The notes beneath the pieces were generated by a model. The model searched no databases. It was not told the origin of the DNA and saw only the letters and a program-made list of their open reading frames with translations. Below, one piece after another: positions 32,965-44,555 of a stretch of 64,000 nucleotides of DNA. The stretch lies in NCBI GenBank assembly GCA_014529385.2, contig CM043944.1, positions 45,950,268-46,014,267 of the forward strand, in the 5' to 3' direction. This DNA comes from Adiantum capillus-veneris (lineage: Eukaryota; Streptophyta; Polypodiopsida; Polypodiales; Pteridaceae). A program made the translations under genes and the position numbers. Position 1 is the first letter of the stretch. Each line of letters begins with the position of its first letter.

Positions 32965-35446
32965 GGCGAGAGCCTAAACGAGTGTGACTAGATAAAGGTG
33001 CATCCAATTTACTATCACGCAATGTATGCACCAGCCATTTTGGCATATCTCTGTTATCTGATTATATCACAGGATTTTTAAAAAAAAGCCTTTTGGAAGA
33101 ACTGGTCTTTTGGGATTTTCTTGAGAAATCGGATACTGTCTTTTCACATTAGCAAAGGATTTTTCTTTGGCTTCTTGACTGGTACTGACTGCATAATTAC
33201 TGTGCTAGAATATGACATCAAATATTTCATGCATATGGTTATTATTTTGGTTTTCTTGACAGTAATGGTGAGTTTAAAGGCTGAATGCCTGGTGGGGGTG
33301 TTGGTTATGCATGCATTTTCTGATTACTAGAAGGTGAGATACTGGTTATGCTACCATATTCTGATGGTTGCAATTGGTTCTGATACATTCACAATTTCAA
33401 GAAAAGGGGTAGTTTATACTTGATGATCTGGCCTGGTCTAGCTGGTTATACACAGATTCTATATCTTCAGGCTTAATCTTTGGTGTGATTAAATATATGC
33501 CAGATCTGGTTCTTCCATGATACAGAGTTGGGCTCATATAACTAATCTTTACAAATGGGGCTTTCTTTTTGCATGGTACTGATTACATACACTCACTCTA
33601 GTTTTTTGGGTTACTTGACATAAAAATGGTATCCGTTTGTTAAGGGTACTGCAATACGGTACACTGGTTATGCTGCCATTTTTTGGTACAGTTTTTTTCA
33701 CATCACTATAGGATATTGTTTGGCTTCTTACCTGGTACTGACTGATCCTCTGCTATTGTGCTGGAATATGACATCAAATACTATTTTTTAAAAAAATCAG
33801 ATGGTGACTATAAGGGCTGATTGCCTGGCGGTGGTGCTGGATATGCATGGTTTTTTTGGTTACTGGAATGCTGCCATATTCTGATAATTCTAGTTACAAA
33901 ATTGGAAAAAATGGAAATCTGACCTGGTCTAACGATTTTGCACATACCTTATTTCTTCGGCTTAATCTTGGGTGCTAGCCGGATTTGGTTTTCCATTATA
34001 CAGATCTGGTTTGATAAAAATTATTTTTAACAAATGGAAAAAGATCGGGTTCTTTTATACTTTGCTGCCTTAGTTTGTTATGGTATTGAGAGAATTATGT
34101 TGTGACTTACAAAACTTCTAAACTTTACCTAATGCTTGGTTATCTGGCATAGATCTGGCTCTTCACTTTACCTAAAGCTAAATATACTTTGTTGCCTTAG
34201 TTTGTTATGGTATTGGGAGAATTATGTTGTGACTTAAAAAAATTCTAAACTTTACGTAATGCTTGGTTATCTGGCATAGATCTGGTTCTGCTCTGAATTA
34301 ATGGAACCTTATGGATGCCAGGCTTTGCTCTGGTCCAGGTTTGATAAAACTGTGCCAGGAAAACTTGGAGAGTTACCCAACTTTTACTGATGATTATTTC
34401 GTTTTTGATAGATAAACATGCCTATTATGTTTTGGCACGATTAGTGATTTGCATTACACTCTTCTGGTTTTTACCGAGTCGCATGATAGGGCTTGCTTGG
34501 TCAAAGATAATCCTAAGTGTTTCTGGCTTTGAAGGGCTTGACATCGAAATACTTTTTAAGGATGAAATTACTTAAGTATGCTTTGCTTACAAAGCCTTTT
34601 ACTTACAATAATATGGATTAGTCGACATTTTTAAAGAAACTAATAGATATGATGAGAAGCTAAATATATGTGTAACTCTAAAACATGATGGAGACTTTTA
34701 ATATGCAGGACAGTAGCTAGTCTAAAACTTTTTAAGTTTGACATGGATAACAACTGATAGATTCCTTGAAGCCTGCCATACGTAGCCAAGTCTAACATAT
34801 ATGTTGTCTTGACTATATGGATGCAGGTGAGAATTCTATCTTGGCTTAAAGAGGTTTAGCTTGCTGCAGTTCGACTTTGGAAACATTTAAGGATGCAATT
34901 GGGATAGGTTTTGATACCCTTGTACAAATTCCTTTGGAATGATACTTCATTCTTACTATATTGTACAGTTATGATTCAAAGACTGAATTGTTTCTGTACT
35001 TATCTTTGCCTTGACATCTTTAGCCAGTCGTCTTTTTGAACATCATGTTCATTGGTGTGTTATTTATTTAGTTTAACAGCTACACACACACCCTTAAACA
35101 CCAGGCCCTCCCAGGCAACTTGGAGGACCAGGATACTGGCTTTAGATATGTTTGTGTCTGTAGGCTTTGAGTGACCCACCGTCTTTAATTCCTTAACTGG
35201 TCGACATGTGTTAGGTGCTCTCTCCTTGACTATCGACTGGATTCCTTCTCACGACTATTGTAGTCTTTATGGCTCAGTCATTTTTAAGTAGCAGGGAGGT
35301 AGCAGGTTAATCCAATTCTACTTAGCTATGCTTTGGCAAATTGTTTTCTTGATAGTTACGGGTACATGCCACTCATATGTTGACTTTTTGGATCATGATG
35401 ACTTTTTGGAACAAGATGACTTGACTTATGTTTTTTTTTCCAACAG

Positions 35447-35512
35447 CTACTCAATGACAACCATACTTATTGCAAACTGGCTGACAAAGCCTTCAAACTC
35501 CTACAAGAGTAA
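35447..35512 (+). CDS. Putative last exon of the array unit, copy in unit 1b
   Basis: A T-rich tract ending CCAACAG, a good splice acceptor, is followed by 66 bases coding LLNDNHTYCKLADKAFKLLQ + E and a TAA stop. The same sequence occurs in units 2 and 3. The T tract varies in length between units while the coding part varies mostly by substitution, as expected for intron against exon. The protein family is not recognised. Confidence 0.35.
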   Translation, partial: LLNDNHTYCKLADKAFKLLQE

Positions 35513-35620
35513 TGTCTTCCTTGAGGACTTTATCTGTTATTATACAGACATTTCTTCCCTTTTTAGGGTCACTCTTATTTTTCTATGCTAATGAAATTAA
35601 AAATCTCATCTTTCTGGTGA

Positions 35621-35682
35621 GGCAGTAGGCCCATATACAATGGGCCTACTGCCAAGACCCATTGTGTATGGCGCCTAGGTTA
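35621..35682 (+). terminator. Double-hairpin 3' end of array unit 1b
   Basis: GGCAGTAGGCCCAT (35621-35634) pairs perfectly with ATGGGCCTACTGCC (35640-35653) around a 5-base loop. The loop-side CCATATACAATGGG can instead pair, with one mismatch, with the downstream CCCATTGTGTATGG. The two foldings exclude each other. It lies about 110 bases past the putative stop codon and just before the (CA)n tract that ends the unit. A role in RNA 3' end formation is inferred. Confidence 0.45.
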
Positions 35683-35690
35683 GGTCGGGT

Positions 35691-35739
35691 ACACACACAC
35701 ACACACACACATACACTTTGTCACAACAACTGACCATAG

Positions 35740-35827
<88 letters not shown>
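35691..35827. repeat. (CA)n tracts at the unit 1b / unit 2 junction
   Basis: Two CA tracts (about 35692-35712 and 35743-35827, the second about 42 dinucleotides) are separated by TTTGTCACAACAACTGACCA, a diverged extra copy of the unit's first segment. The same arrangement with shorter tracts is found at 41605-41666. Confidence 0.95.
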
Positions 35828-35830
<3 letters not shown>

Positions 35831-37581
35831 GTCACATCATTTGACTTGGATAACATCTATGGGGCTCGAATAATGTTATGAATCACTATTTCTGGCCACA
35901 ATATATGACTTTCAACCTGTTGCACTCAAACTATTTTTGAGTTGTGGCTTTAGGGGATTTTTTCCTTATGCTTTACATATTAAATTACTTTTTGGGTTAC
36001 TCGACATAAAAATGGCATCAGTTTGTTAAGGGTACTGCAATATGGTACACTGGTTATGCTGCCAGTTTTTGGTACAATTTTTTCCACATTAGTATAGGAT
36101 GTTGTTTGGCTTCTTACCTGGTACTGACTGATGCTCTGCTACTGTGCTGGAATATGACATCAAATATATTTTTTTAAAAAATCAGATTGTGAGTATAAGG
36201 GCTGATTGCCTAGTGGTGGTGCTGGCTAGGAATGGTTTTTTTGGTTACTGGAATGCTTCCATAGTCTGATAATTCTAGTTACAAAATTGCAACAAACTGG
36301 AAATCTGGCCTGGTCTCTAACTGATTTTGCACATACCTTATTTCTTCGGCTTAATCTTGGGTGCTAGCCGGATCTGGTTTGCCATTATACATATCTGGTT
36401 TGATAATTTATTTTTTTTACAAATGGAAAAAAGATCAAGTTCTTTTATACTTTGCTACCTTAGTTTGTTATGGTATTGGGAGAATTATGTTGTGACTTAC
36501 AAAACTTCTAAACTTTACCTAATGCTTGGTTATTTGGCATAGATCTGGTTCTGCTCTGACTTAATGGAACCTTCTGGATGCCACGCTTTGCTCTGGTCCA
36601 GGTTTGATAAAACTGTGCTGGGAAAACTTGGAGAGTTAACCCAACTGTTATTGATGATTATTTCGTTTTTGATACTTAAGTTTATGATGTTAGATAAACA
36701 TGCCTATTATGTTTGGCATGATTAGTGATTTGCATTACACTCTTCTGATTTTTACCGAGTCTCAGGATAGGGCTTGCTTGGTCAAAGAAATCCTAAGTGT
36801 TTCTGGCTTTGAAGGGCTTGACATTAGAATACTTTTTCAGGATGAAATTACTTAACTATGCTTTGCTTACAAAGCTTTTACTTACGATAATATGGATTAG
36901 TCGACATTTAATAAAGAAACTAATAGATATGATGAGAAGCTAAATATATGTGTAACTCTAAAACATGATGGAGACTTTTAATATGCAGGAAAGTAGCTAG
37001 TCTAAAACTTTTTAAGTTTGACATGGATAACAATTCATAGATTCCTTGAAGCCTGCCATACGTAGCCAAGTCTAACATATATGTTGTCTTGACTATATGG
37101 ATGCAGGTGAGAATTCTATCTTGGCTTAAAGAGGTTTAGCTTGCTGCAGTTCGACTTTGGAAACATTTAAGGATGCAATTGGGATAGGTTTTGATACCCT
37201 TGTACAAATTCCTTTGGAATGATACTTCATTCTTACTATATTGTACAGTTATGATTCAAAGACTGAATTGTTTCTGTACTTATCTTTGCCTTGGCTTTAG
37301 ATATGTTTGTGTCTGTAGGCTTTGAGCGACCCACTGTCTTTCATTCCTTAACTCGTTGACACGTGTTAGGTGGTCTCTCCTTGACTATAGGCTCGATTCC
37401 TTCTCACGACTATTGTAGTCTTTATGGCTCAGTCGTTTTTAAGTAGCAGGGAGGTAGCATGTTAATCCAATTCTACTTAGCAATGCTTTGGCAAATTGTT
37501 ATCTTGACAGTTACAGGTACATGCCACTCATATGTTGACTTTTTGGAACAAGATGACTTGCCTTATGTTCTTTTCCAACAG

Positions 37582-37647
37582 CTACTCAATGACAACCATA
37601 CTTATTGCAAACTGGTTGAAAAAGCCTTAAAACTCCTACACGAGTAA
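37582..37647 (+). CDS. Putative last exon of the array unit, copy in unit 2
   Basis: It follows TTCTTTTCCAACAG and codes LLNDNHTYCKLVEKALKLLH + E, then TAA. The frame upstream is also open here (DFLEQDDLPYVLFQQ), so the exon might be longer or the acceptor unused in this copy. Confidence 0.35.
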   Translation, partial: LLNDNHTYCKLVEKALKLLHE

Positions 37648-37755
37648 TGTCTTCCTTGAGGACTTTATCTGTTATTATACAGACATTTCTTCGCTTTTTA
37701 GGGTCACTCTTATTTTTCTATGCTAATGAAATTAAAAATCTCATGCTTCTGGTGA

Positions 37756-37818
37756 GGCAGTAGGCCCATACACAATGAGCCTACTGCCAAGACCCATTGT
37801 GTATGGCGCCTGGGTTAG
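37756..37818 (+). terminator. Double-hairpin 3' end of array unit 2
   Basis: The same structure as at 35621, with one mismatch in each of the alternative stems (AATGAGCC instead of AATGGGCC). It lies just upstream of a (CA)n tract. Confidence 0.4.
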
Positions 37819-37823
37819 GACGG

Positions 37824-37862
<39 letters not shown>

Positions 37863-38566
37863 GTCACAATATCTGACCTGGATAACAGCTATGGGGCTCC
37901 GATAATGTTCTGAATCACTATTTTTGGCCACAATATATGACTTCCAACCTGTTGCACTCAAACTATTTTTGAGTTGTGGCTTTAAGGGATTTTTTCCTTA
38001 TGCTTTACATATTAAATTACTGCCTTAGGGCTGTGATTGCTCTAGCACCTCATCTGGAGGGAGTTGTTGACTATACTTTGAATCACTGTATCATCCAATT
38101 TTCAATGCTCGAGTGGATAAATTAAGTTTCTGCCTTATAAGAGATTACCTTGTGCTGTACAACTCCTAGCTTTTTTATGTGGATCACATTACTTGCAATT
38201 AGAGCTATTTACCATAAATCTAAAACCTTCCCAGCATCTTGTTTTGGGCTACCCTATGGGTACTACCCCCTAATCTATCTCTTACCTGTTTTTAGCTAAA
38301 ACCTATTTTTTGGCCTCTTAAGAACCTGGGCGGCTTTCGAGTTCATTGATTCTACTTAGGTTTTCATCAAGCTGTCGCGGCACTCATACTGCATCATAGC
38401 CCCACTCTGATAACCTCGCATAATGAAAGGTTGCCTGCCTTGGTTTCCTTGCCTCTCTCTCATTGATTGAATCTTATCTGGATTACCTCTTACATTCATC
38501 GACGCTAGGCGGCCGCGGCACCATCACAAATGAGTATCTCTTGGAGAGCTTCCCTGCCTCCTCCAC

Positions 38567-38573
38567 TATAAAA
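38567..38573 (+). promoter_or_regulatory. TATA box of array unit 3
   Basis: The context CCTCCACTATAAAAGGTGAG is the same as in unit 1, with about 200 upstream bases also conserved, including GGCGGCCGCGGCACC. Activity is inferred from consensus only. Confidence 0.5.
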
Positions 38574-41359
38574 GGTGAGGGTTTTTTTCCCTTCACTTAA
38601 GCTTGGTTTCCCTTGGCTGCGTTGAAAATTGCTTGGAATGGTGAGTGCTCACACAGGTTGCTTCAATCTCATAGCTTCAATACCATGCTTTGTTATCTGA
38701 TTATAAAACAGGGTTTTGTAAAAAAAAACTTTTGCAAAAACTGGTCTTTTGGAAATTTTTTGAGAAATTGGATACTGTGTTTTCACATTAGCAAAGGATT
38801 TTTCTTTGGCTTCTTGACTGGTACTAACTGCATAATTACTGTGCTAGAATATGACATCCAATCTTTCATGCATATGGTTATTATTTTGGTTTCTTTGACA
38901 CTGATGGCAAGTATAAAGGTTGAGTGCTTGGTGGGGGTGCTGGTTATGCATGCATTTTCTGATTACTGGAAGGTGAGATACTGGTTATGCTACCATATTC
39001 TGATGGTTGCAATTGATTATGTTACATTCACAATTGCAAGAAAAGGGGGAGTTTATACTTGATGATCTGGCCTGGTCTAGCTGGTTATACACAAACTCTA
39101 TATCTTCAGGCTTAATCTTGGGTGTGATTGAATATTAGGCGGATCTGGTTCTTCCATGATACAGAGCTGGGCTGATATAACCGATCTTTACAAATGGGGC
39201 TTTCTTTTTCCATGGTACTGATTACATACACTCACTCGAGTTTTTTGGGTTACTCGACATAAAAATGGCATCAGTTTGTTAAGGGTATTACAATATGGTA
39301 CATTGGTTATGTTGCCATTTTTTGGTACAATTTTTTTCGCATTTGTATAGGATGTTGTTTGGCTTCTTACCTGGTACTGACTGATCCTCTGCTATTGTGC
39401 TGGAATATGACATCAAATATTTTTTTTTAAAAAAATCAGATGGTGAGTATAAGGATTGATTGCTTGGTGGTGGTGCTGGCTATGCATAAAAATGGCATAA
39501 AAATGGTTTTTATGCCAGCACTCACTCTAGTTTTTTGGGTTACTCGACATAAAAATGGCATCCGTTTGTTAAGGGTACTGCAATATGGTACACTGGTTAT
39601 GGTGCCATTTTTTGGTATTAGTATAGTATGTTGTTTGGCTTCTTACCTGGTACTGACTGATCCTCTTCTACTGTGCTGGAATATGACATCAAATACTATT
39701 TTTTAAAAAAATCAGATGGTGACTATAAGGGCTGATTGCCTGGTGGTGGTGCTGGATATGGCTGGTTTTTTTGGTTACTGGAATGCTGCCATATTCTAAT
39801 AATTCTAGTTACAAAATTGCAAAAAAATGGAAATCTGGCATGGTCTAACTGATTTTGCACATACCTTATTTCTTCGGCTTAATCTTGGGTGCTAGCCGGA
39901 TTTGGTTTGCCATTATATAGATCTGGTCTGATAAAAATGAGTTTTTACAAATGGAAAAAGATCGAGTTCTTTTATACTTTGCTGCCTTAGTTTGTTATGG
40001 TATTGGGAGAATTATGTTGTGACTTACAAAACTTCTAAACTTCACCTAATGCTTTGTTATTTGGCATAGATCTGGTTCTTCACTTTACCTGAAGCTAAAT
40101 ATACTTTGCTGCCTTAGTTTGTTATGGTATTGGGAGAATTATGTTGTGACTTATAAAACTTCTAAACTGTACCTAATGCTTGGTTATCTGGCATAGATCT
40201 GGTTCTGCTCTGACTTAATGGAACCTTCTGGATGCCAGGTTGTGCTCTGGTCCAGGTTTGATAAAACTATGCTAAGAAAACTTGGAGAGTTAACCCAACT
40301 TTTACTAATGATTATTTCGTTTTTGATACTTAAGTTTATGATGTTAGATAAACATGCCTATTATGTTTTGGTAGGATTGGTGATTTGCATTACACTCTTC
40401 TGATTTTTACCGAGTCTCAGGGTAGGGCTTGCTTGGTCAAAGATAATCCTAAGTGTTTTTGGCTTTGAAGGGCTTGACATCGAAATACTTTTTAAGGATG
40501 AAATTTATTAACTATGCTTTGCGTACAAAGCCTTTTACTTACAATAATACGGATTAGTCGACATTTTGAAAGAAACTAATAGATATGATGAGAAGCTAAA
40601 TATATGTGTAACTCTAAAACATGATGGAGACTTTTAATATGCAGGACAATAGCTAGTCTAAAACTTTTTAAGTTTGACATGGATAACAACTGATAGATTC
40701 CTTGAAGCCTGCCATACGTAGCCAAGTCTAACATATCTGTTGTCTTGACTATATGGATGCAGGTGAGAATTCTATCTTGGCTTAAAGAGGTTTAGCTTGC
40801 TGCAGTTTGACTTTGGACATTTAAGGATGCAATTGGGATAGGTTTTGATACCTTGTACAAATTCCTTTGGAATGATACTTCATTCTTACTATATTGTACA
40901 GTTATGATTCAAAGACTGAATTGTTTCTGTACTTATCTTTGCCTTGACATCTTTAGCCAATCGTCTTTTTGAACATCTTGTTCATTGGTGTGTTATTTAT
41001 TTAGTTTAATAGCTACACACACACCCCTAAACACTAGGCCCTCCCAGGCAACTGGGAGGACCAGGATGCTGGCTTTAGATATGTTTGTGTCTGTAGGCTT
41101 TGAGTGACCCACTATCTTTATTTCCTTAACTGGTCGACAGGTGTTAGGTGGTCTCTCCTTGACCATAGACTGGATTCCTTCTCACGACTATTGTAGTCTT
41201 TATGGCTCAGTCATTTTTAAGTAGCAGGGAGGTAGCAGGTTAATCCAATTGTACTTACCTATGCTTTGGAAAATTGTTTTCTTGACAGTTACAGGTACAT
41301 TCCACTCATATGTTGACTTTTTGGAACAAGATGACTTGCCTTATGTTTTTTCCCAACAG

Positions 41360-41437
41360 CTACTCAATGACAACCATACTTATTGCAAACTAGTTGACAA
41401 AGCCTTAAAACTCCTACAGGAGTATTGTCTTCCTTGA
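41360..41437 (+). CDS. Putative last exon of the array unit, copy in unit 3 (stop shifted)
   Basis: It follows TTTTTTCCCAACAG and codes LLNDNHTYCKLVDKALKLLQ + E. The TAA of the other copies is TAT here, so the frame runs four codons further (YCLP) to a TGA at 41435-41437. Confidence 0.3.
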   Translation, partial: LLNDNHTYCKLVDKALKLLQEYCLP

Positions 41438-41534
41438 GGACTTTATCTGTTATTATACAGACATTTATTCCCTTTTTAGGGTCACTCTTATTTTTCTATG
41501 CTAATGAAATTAAAAATCTAATCTTTCTGGTGAG

Positions 41535-41595
41535 TTAGTAGGCCCATACACAATGGGCCTACTGCCAAGACCCATTGTGTATGGCGCCTGGGTTA
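41535..41595 (+). terminator. Double-hairpin 3' end of array unit 3
   Basis: TAGTAGGCCCAT...ATGGGCCTA forms the first stem with a shorter base. CCATACACAATGGG pairs perfectly with CCCATTGTGTATGG to form the second. The position relative to the last exon and the CA tract is as in the other units. Confidence 0.4.
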
Positions 41596-41604
41596 GGGCG
41601 GGTA

Positions 41605-44555
41605 CACACAGACACAAACTCACACTTTGTCACAGCAGCTGACCATAGCTACACACACACACACACTTGGTCACAGCATCTGACCTGGATAACATCTATG
41701 GGGCTCGGATAATGTTTTGAATCACTATTTATGGCCACAATATATGACTTCCAACATGTTGCACTCAAACTATTTTGAGTTGTGGCTTTAGGGGATTTTT
41801 TTCATATGCTTTACATATTAAATTACTGCCTTAAGGGCTGTGATTGCTCTAGCACCTCATATGGAGGGAGTTGTTGACTATACTCTGAATCACTATATCA
41901 TCCAATTTTCAGAGCTCGAGTGGATAAATTAAGTTGTTGTCTTATAAGAGATTACCTTGTGTTGTAGAACTGCTAGCTTTTTTATGTGGATCACATTAGA
42001 TCACATTAGCTGCAATTAGAGATATTTACCATAAATCTACAACCTTCCCAGCATCTTGTTTTGGGCTACCCTATGGGTACTATCCCCTAATCTATCTCTT
42101 ACCTGTTTTTAGCTAAAACCTATTTTTTGGCCTCTTAAGAACCTAGACGGCTTTCGAGTTCATTGATTTTACTTAGGTTTTCATCAAGCTGTCGCGGCAC
42201 TCATACTGCATCATAGCCTTGCTCTGATAACCTCGCATAATGGAAGGTTGCCTGCCTTGGTTTCCTTGCCTCCCTCTCATTGATTGAATCTTACCTGGAT
42301 TACCTCTTACATTCATCGACGCTAGGCGGCCGCGGCACCACCACAAATGAGTATCTTTCGGAGAGCTTCCCTGCCTCCCCCACTATAAAAGGTGAGGGGT
42401 TTTTTCCCTTCACTTAGGCTTGCTTTTCCTTGGCTGCTTGGAAAATTGCTTGGAATGGCGACTGCTCACAAGTTGCTTCAATCTCATAGTTCAATACCAT
42501 GCTCTGCTATCTGATTATAAAACAGGGCTTTAAAAAAAAAAACCTTTTGGAAGAACAGGTCTTTTGGAATTTGTTTGAGAAACTGGATATTGTCTTTTCA
42601 CATTAGCAAAGGATTTTTTCTTTGTCTTCTTGACTTGTACTGACTGTATAATTGCTGTGCTAGAATATGACATCAAGTCTTTCATGCATATGGTTATTAT
42701 TTTGGTTTTCTTGACACTGATGGTGAGTATAAAGGCTGAATGCCTGGTGGGGGTGCTGGTTATGCATGCATTTTATGATTATTCAAAGGTGAGATACTGG
42801 TTATGCTTCCATCTTCTGATGGTTGCAATTGATTATGTTACATTCACAATTGCAAGAAAAGGGGGAGTTATCTGGCATGGTCTAGATGGTTATACACAAA
42901 CTCTATATCTTCAGGCTTAATGTTGGGTGTGATTGAATATTAAATGGATCTGGTTCTTCCATGATATAGAGCTGGGTTGATATAACTGATCTTTACAAAT
43001 GGGGCTTTCTTTTTGCATGGTACTGATTACATACACTCACTCTAGTTTTTTGGGTTACTCGACATAAAAATGGCATCAGTTTGTTAAGGGTATTACAATA
43101 TGGTACATTGGTTATGCTGCCATTTTTTGGTACAATTTTTTTCACATTTGTATAGGATGTTGTTTGGCTTCTTACCTGGTACTGACTGATCCTCTGCTAT
43201 TGTGCTGGAATATGACATCAAATATTTAAAAAAAATAAAAATCAGATGGTGAGTATAAGGATTGATTGCTTGGTGGTGGTGCTGGCTATGCATGGTTTTT
43301 ATGGTTACTGGAATGCTGCCATATTTTGATAATTCTAGTTACAAAATTGTAAAAAAATGGAATTCTGGCATGGTCTAACTGATTTTGCACATACCTTATT
43401 TCTTCGGCTTAATCTTGGGTGCTAGCCGGATCTGATTTGCCATTATACAGATCTGGCCTGATAAAAATGGTTTTTTACAAATGGAAAAAGATCAGGTTCT
43501 TTTAAAATTTGCTGCCTTAGTTTGTTATGGTATTGGGAGAACTATGTTGTGACTTACAAACCTTCTAAACTTTACCTAATGCTAGGTTATCTGGCATAGA
43601 TCTGGTTCTTCACTTTACCTGAAGCTAAATATACTTTGCTGCCTTAGTTTGTTATGGTATTGGGAGAATTATGTTGTGACTTACCAAACTTCTAAACTTT
43701 ACCTAATGCTTGGTTATCTGGCATAGATCTGGTTCTGCTCTGACTTAATGGAACCTTATGGATGCCAGGCTTTGCTCTAGTCCAAGTCTGATAAAATTGT
43801 GTTGGAAAACTTGGAGAGTTAACCCAACTGTTACTGATGATAATTTCGTTTTTGATACTTAAGTTATGATGTTAGATAAACATGCCTATTATGTTTTGGC
43901 AGGAGTAGTGATTTACATTACACTCTTTTGGTTTTTACCGAGTCTTAGGATAGGGCTTGCTTGGTCAAAGATAATCCTAAGCGTTTCTGGCTTTGAAGGG
44001 CTTAACATCGGAATACTTTTTAAGGATGAAATTACTTAACTATGCTTTGCTTACAAAGCCTTTTACTTACAATAATATGGATTAGTCAACATTTTTAAAG
44101 AAACTAATAGATATGATGAGAAGCTAAATATATGTGTAACTCTAAAACATGATGGAGACTTTTAATATGGAGGACAGTAGCTAGTCTAAAACTTTTTAAG
44201 TTTGACATGGATAACAATTGATAGATTCCTTGAAGCCTGCCATATGTAGCCAAGTCTAACGTATCTGTTGTCTTGACTATATGGATGCAGGTGAGAATTC
44301 TATCTTGGCTTAAAGAGGTTTAGCTTGTTGCAGTTCGACTTTGGAAACATTTACGGATGCAATTGGGATAGGTTTTGATACCCTTGTTCAAATTCCTTTG
44401 GAATGATACTTCATTCTTACTATATTGTACAGTTATGATTCAAAGACTGAATTGTTTTTGTACTTTTCTTTTCCTTGACATCTTTAGCTAGTCGTCTTTT
44501 TGAACATCTTGTTCTTTGGTGTGTTATTTGTTTAGTTTAACAGCTACACACACAT
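41605..44555 (+). repeat. Tandem array unit 4 (3' end missing)
   Basis: It starts with CA tracts and TTGGTCACAGCATCTGACCT (41666) and has a TATA box at 42384, R1 (42540-42870), R2 (43040-43360) and doubled R3 (43490-43735). Similarity stops at 44555 within the segment TTTAACAGCTACACACACA. The putative last exon and hairpin are absent, and unrelated sequence follows. Confidence 0.87.
42384..42390 (+). promoter_or_regulatory. TATA box of array unit 4
   Basis: CCCCCACTATAAAAGGTGAG, 65 bases before ATGGCGACTGCTCACAAG. Same layout as in units 1 and 3. Confidence 0.5.

Larger units (their letters stand above)
31109..33052 (-). mobile_element. Ty1/copia element A: 3' half (RT, RNase H, 3' LTR), inverted
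   Basis: This is the complement of copia A's 5' half. From right to left on minus it has RT, RNase H, a polypurine tract and a 3' LTR. Similarity to the sibling copy ends at 33052, matching 50397 there, and array sequence follows directly. It lacks the 173-bp RT duplication seen in the sibling. Confidence 0.88.
33053..35690 (+). repeat. Tandem array unit 1b (lacks the promoter part)
   Basis: It begins at the equivalent of unit 1 position about 26578 (GTTATCTGATTATA) directly after copia sequence, so TATA and ATG are absent. It then runs through R1 (33100-33420), R2 (33600-33910), doubled R3 (34040-34290), a segment with intron-like splice signals, the putative last exon (35447-35512) and the 3' double hairpin (35621-35680). 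In R1 it resembles unit 4 more than unit 1. Confidence 0.85.
35828..37824 (+). repeat. Tandem array unit 2 (internal deletion)
   Basis: It starts like other units (TTGGTCACATCATTTGACTT). At about 35990 it jumps from the upstream region straight into subrepeat R2 (TTTTTGGGTTACTCGACAT), losing the promoter, the ATG and R1. Downstream it is nearly identical to unit 1b over hundreds of bases but lacks about 225 bases before TGGCTTTAGATATG (37292). Confidence 0.88.
37825..41604 (+). repeat. Tandem array unit 3 (most complete unit, about 3.8 kb)
   Basis: Order: (CA)n 37825-37858, upstream region, TATA box 38567, ATG region, R1 38760-39060, R2 39240-39500 with an extra partial copy at 39528-39830, doubled R3 39960-40200, splice-like segments (ATGCAG|GTGAGAATTC near 40760), a putative last exon at 41360 and the double hairpin at 41535. 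It serves as the reference for the unit. Confidence 0.88.

Noticed and set aside
35640-35830. CA tracts as possible recombination or Z-DNA elements
   Set aside because: Alternating CA can adopt unusual structures, but the sequence alone gives no evidence of function. Kept only as repeats.
25726-44555. Array units as LTR retrotransposons with very long LTRs
   Set aside because: No TG...CA ends, primer site, polypurine tract or pol domain was found. Unit junctions are CA tracts instead.
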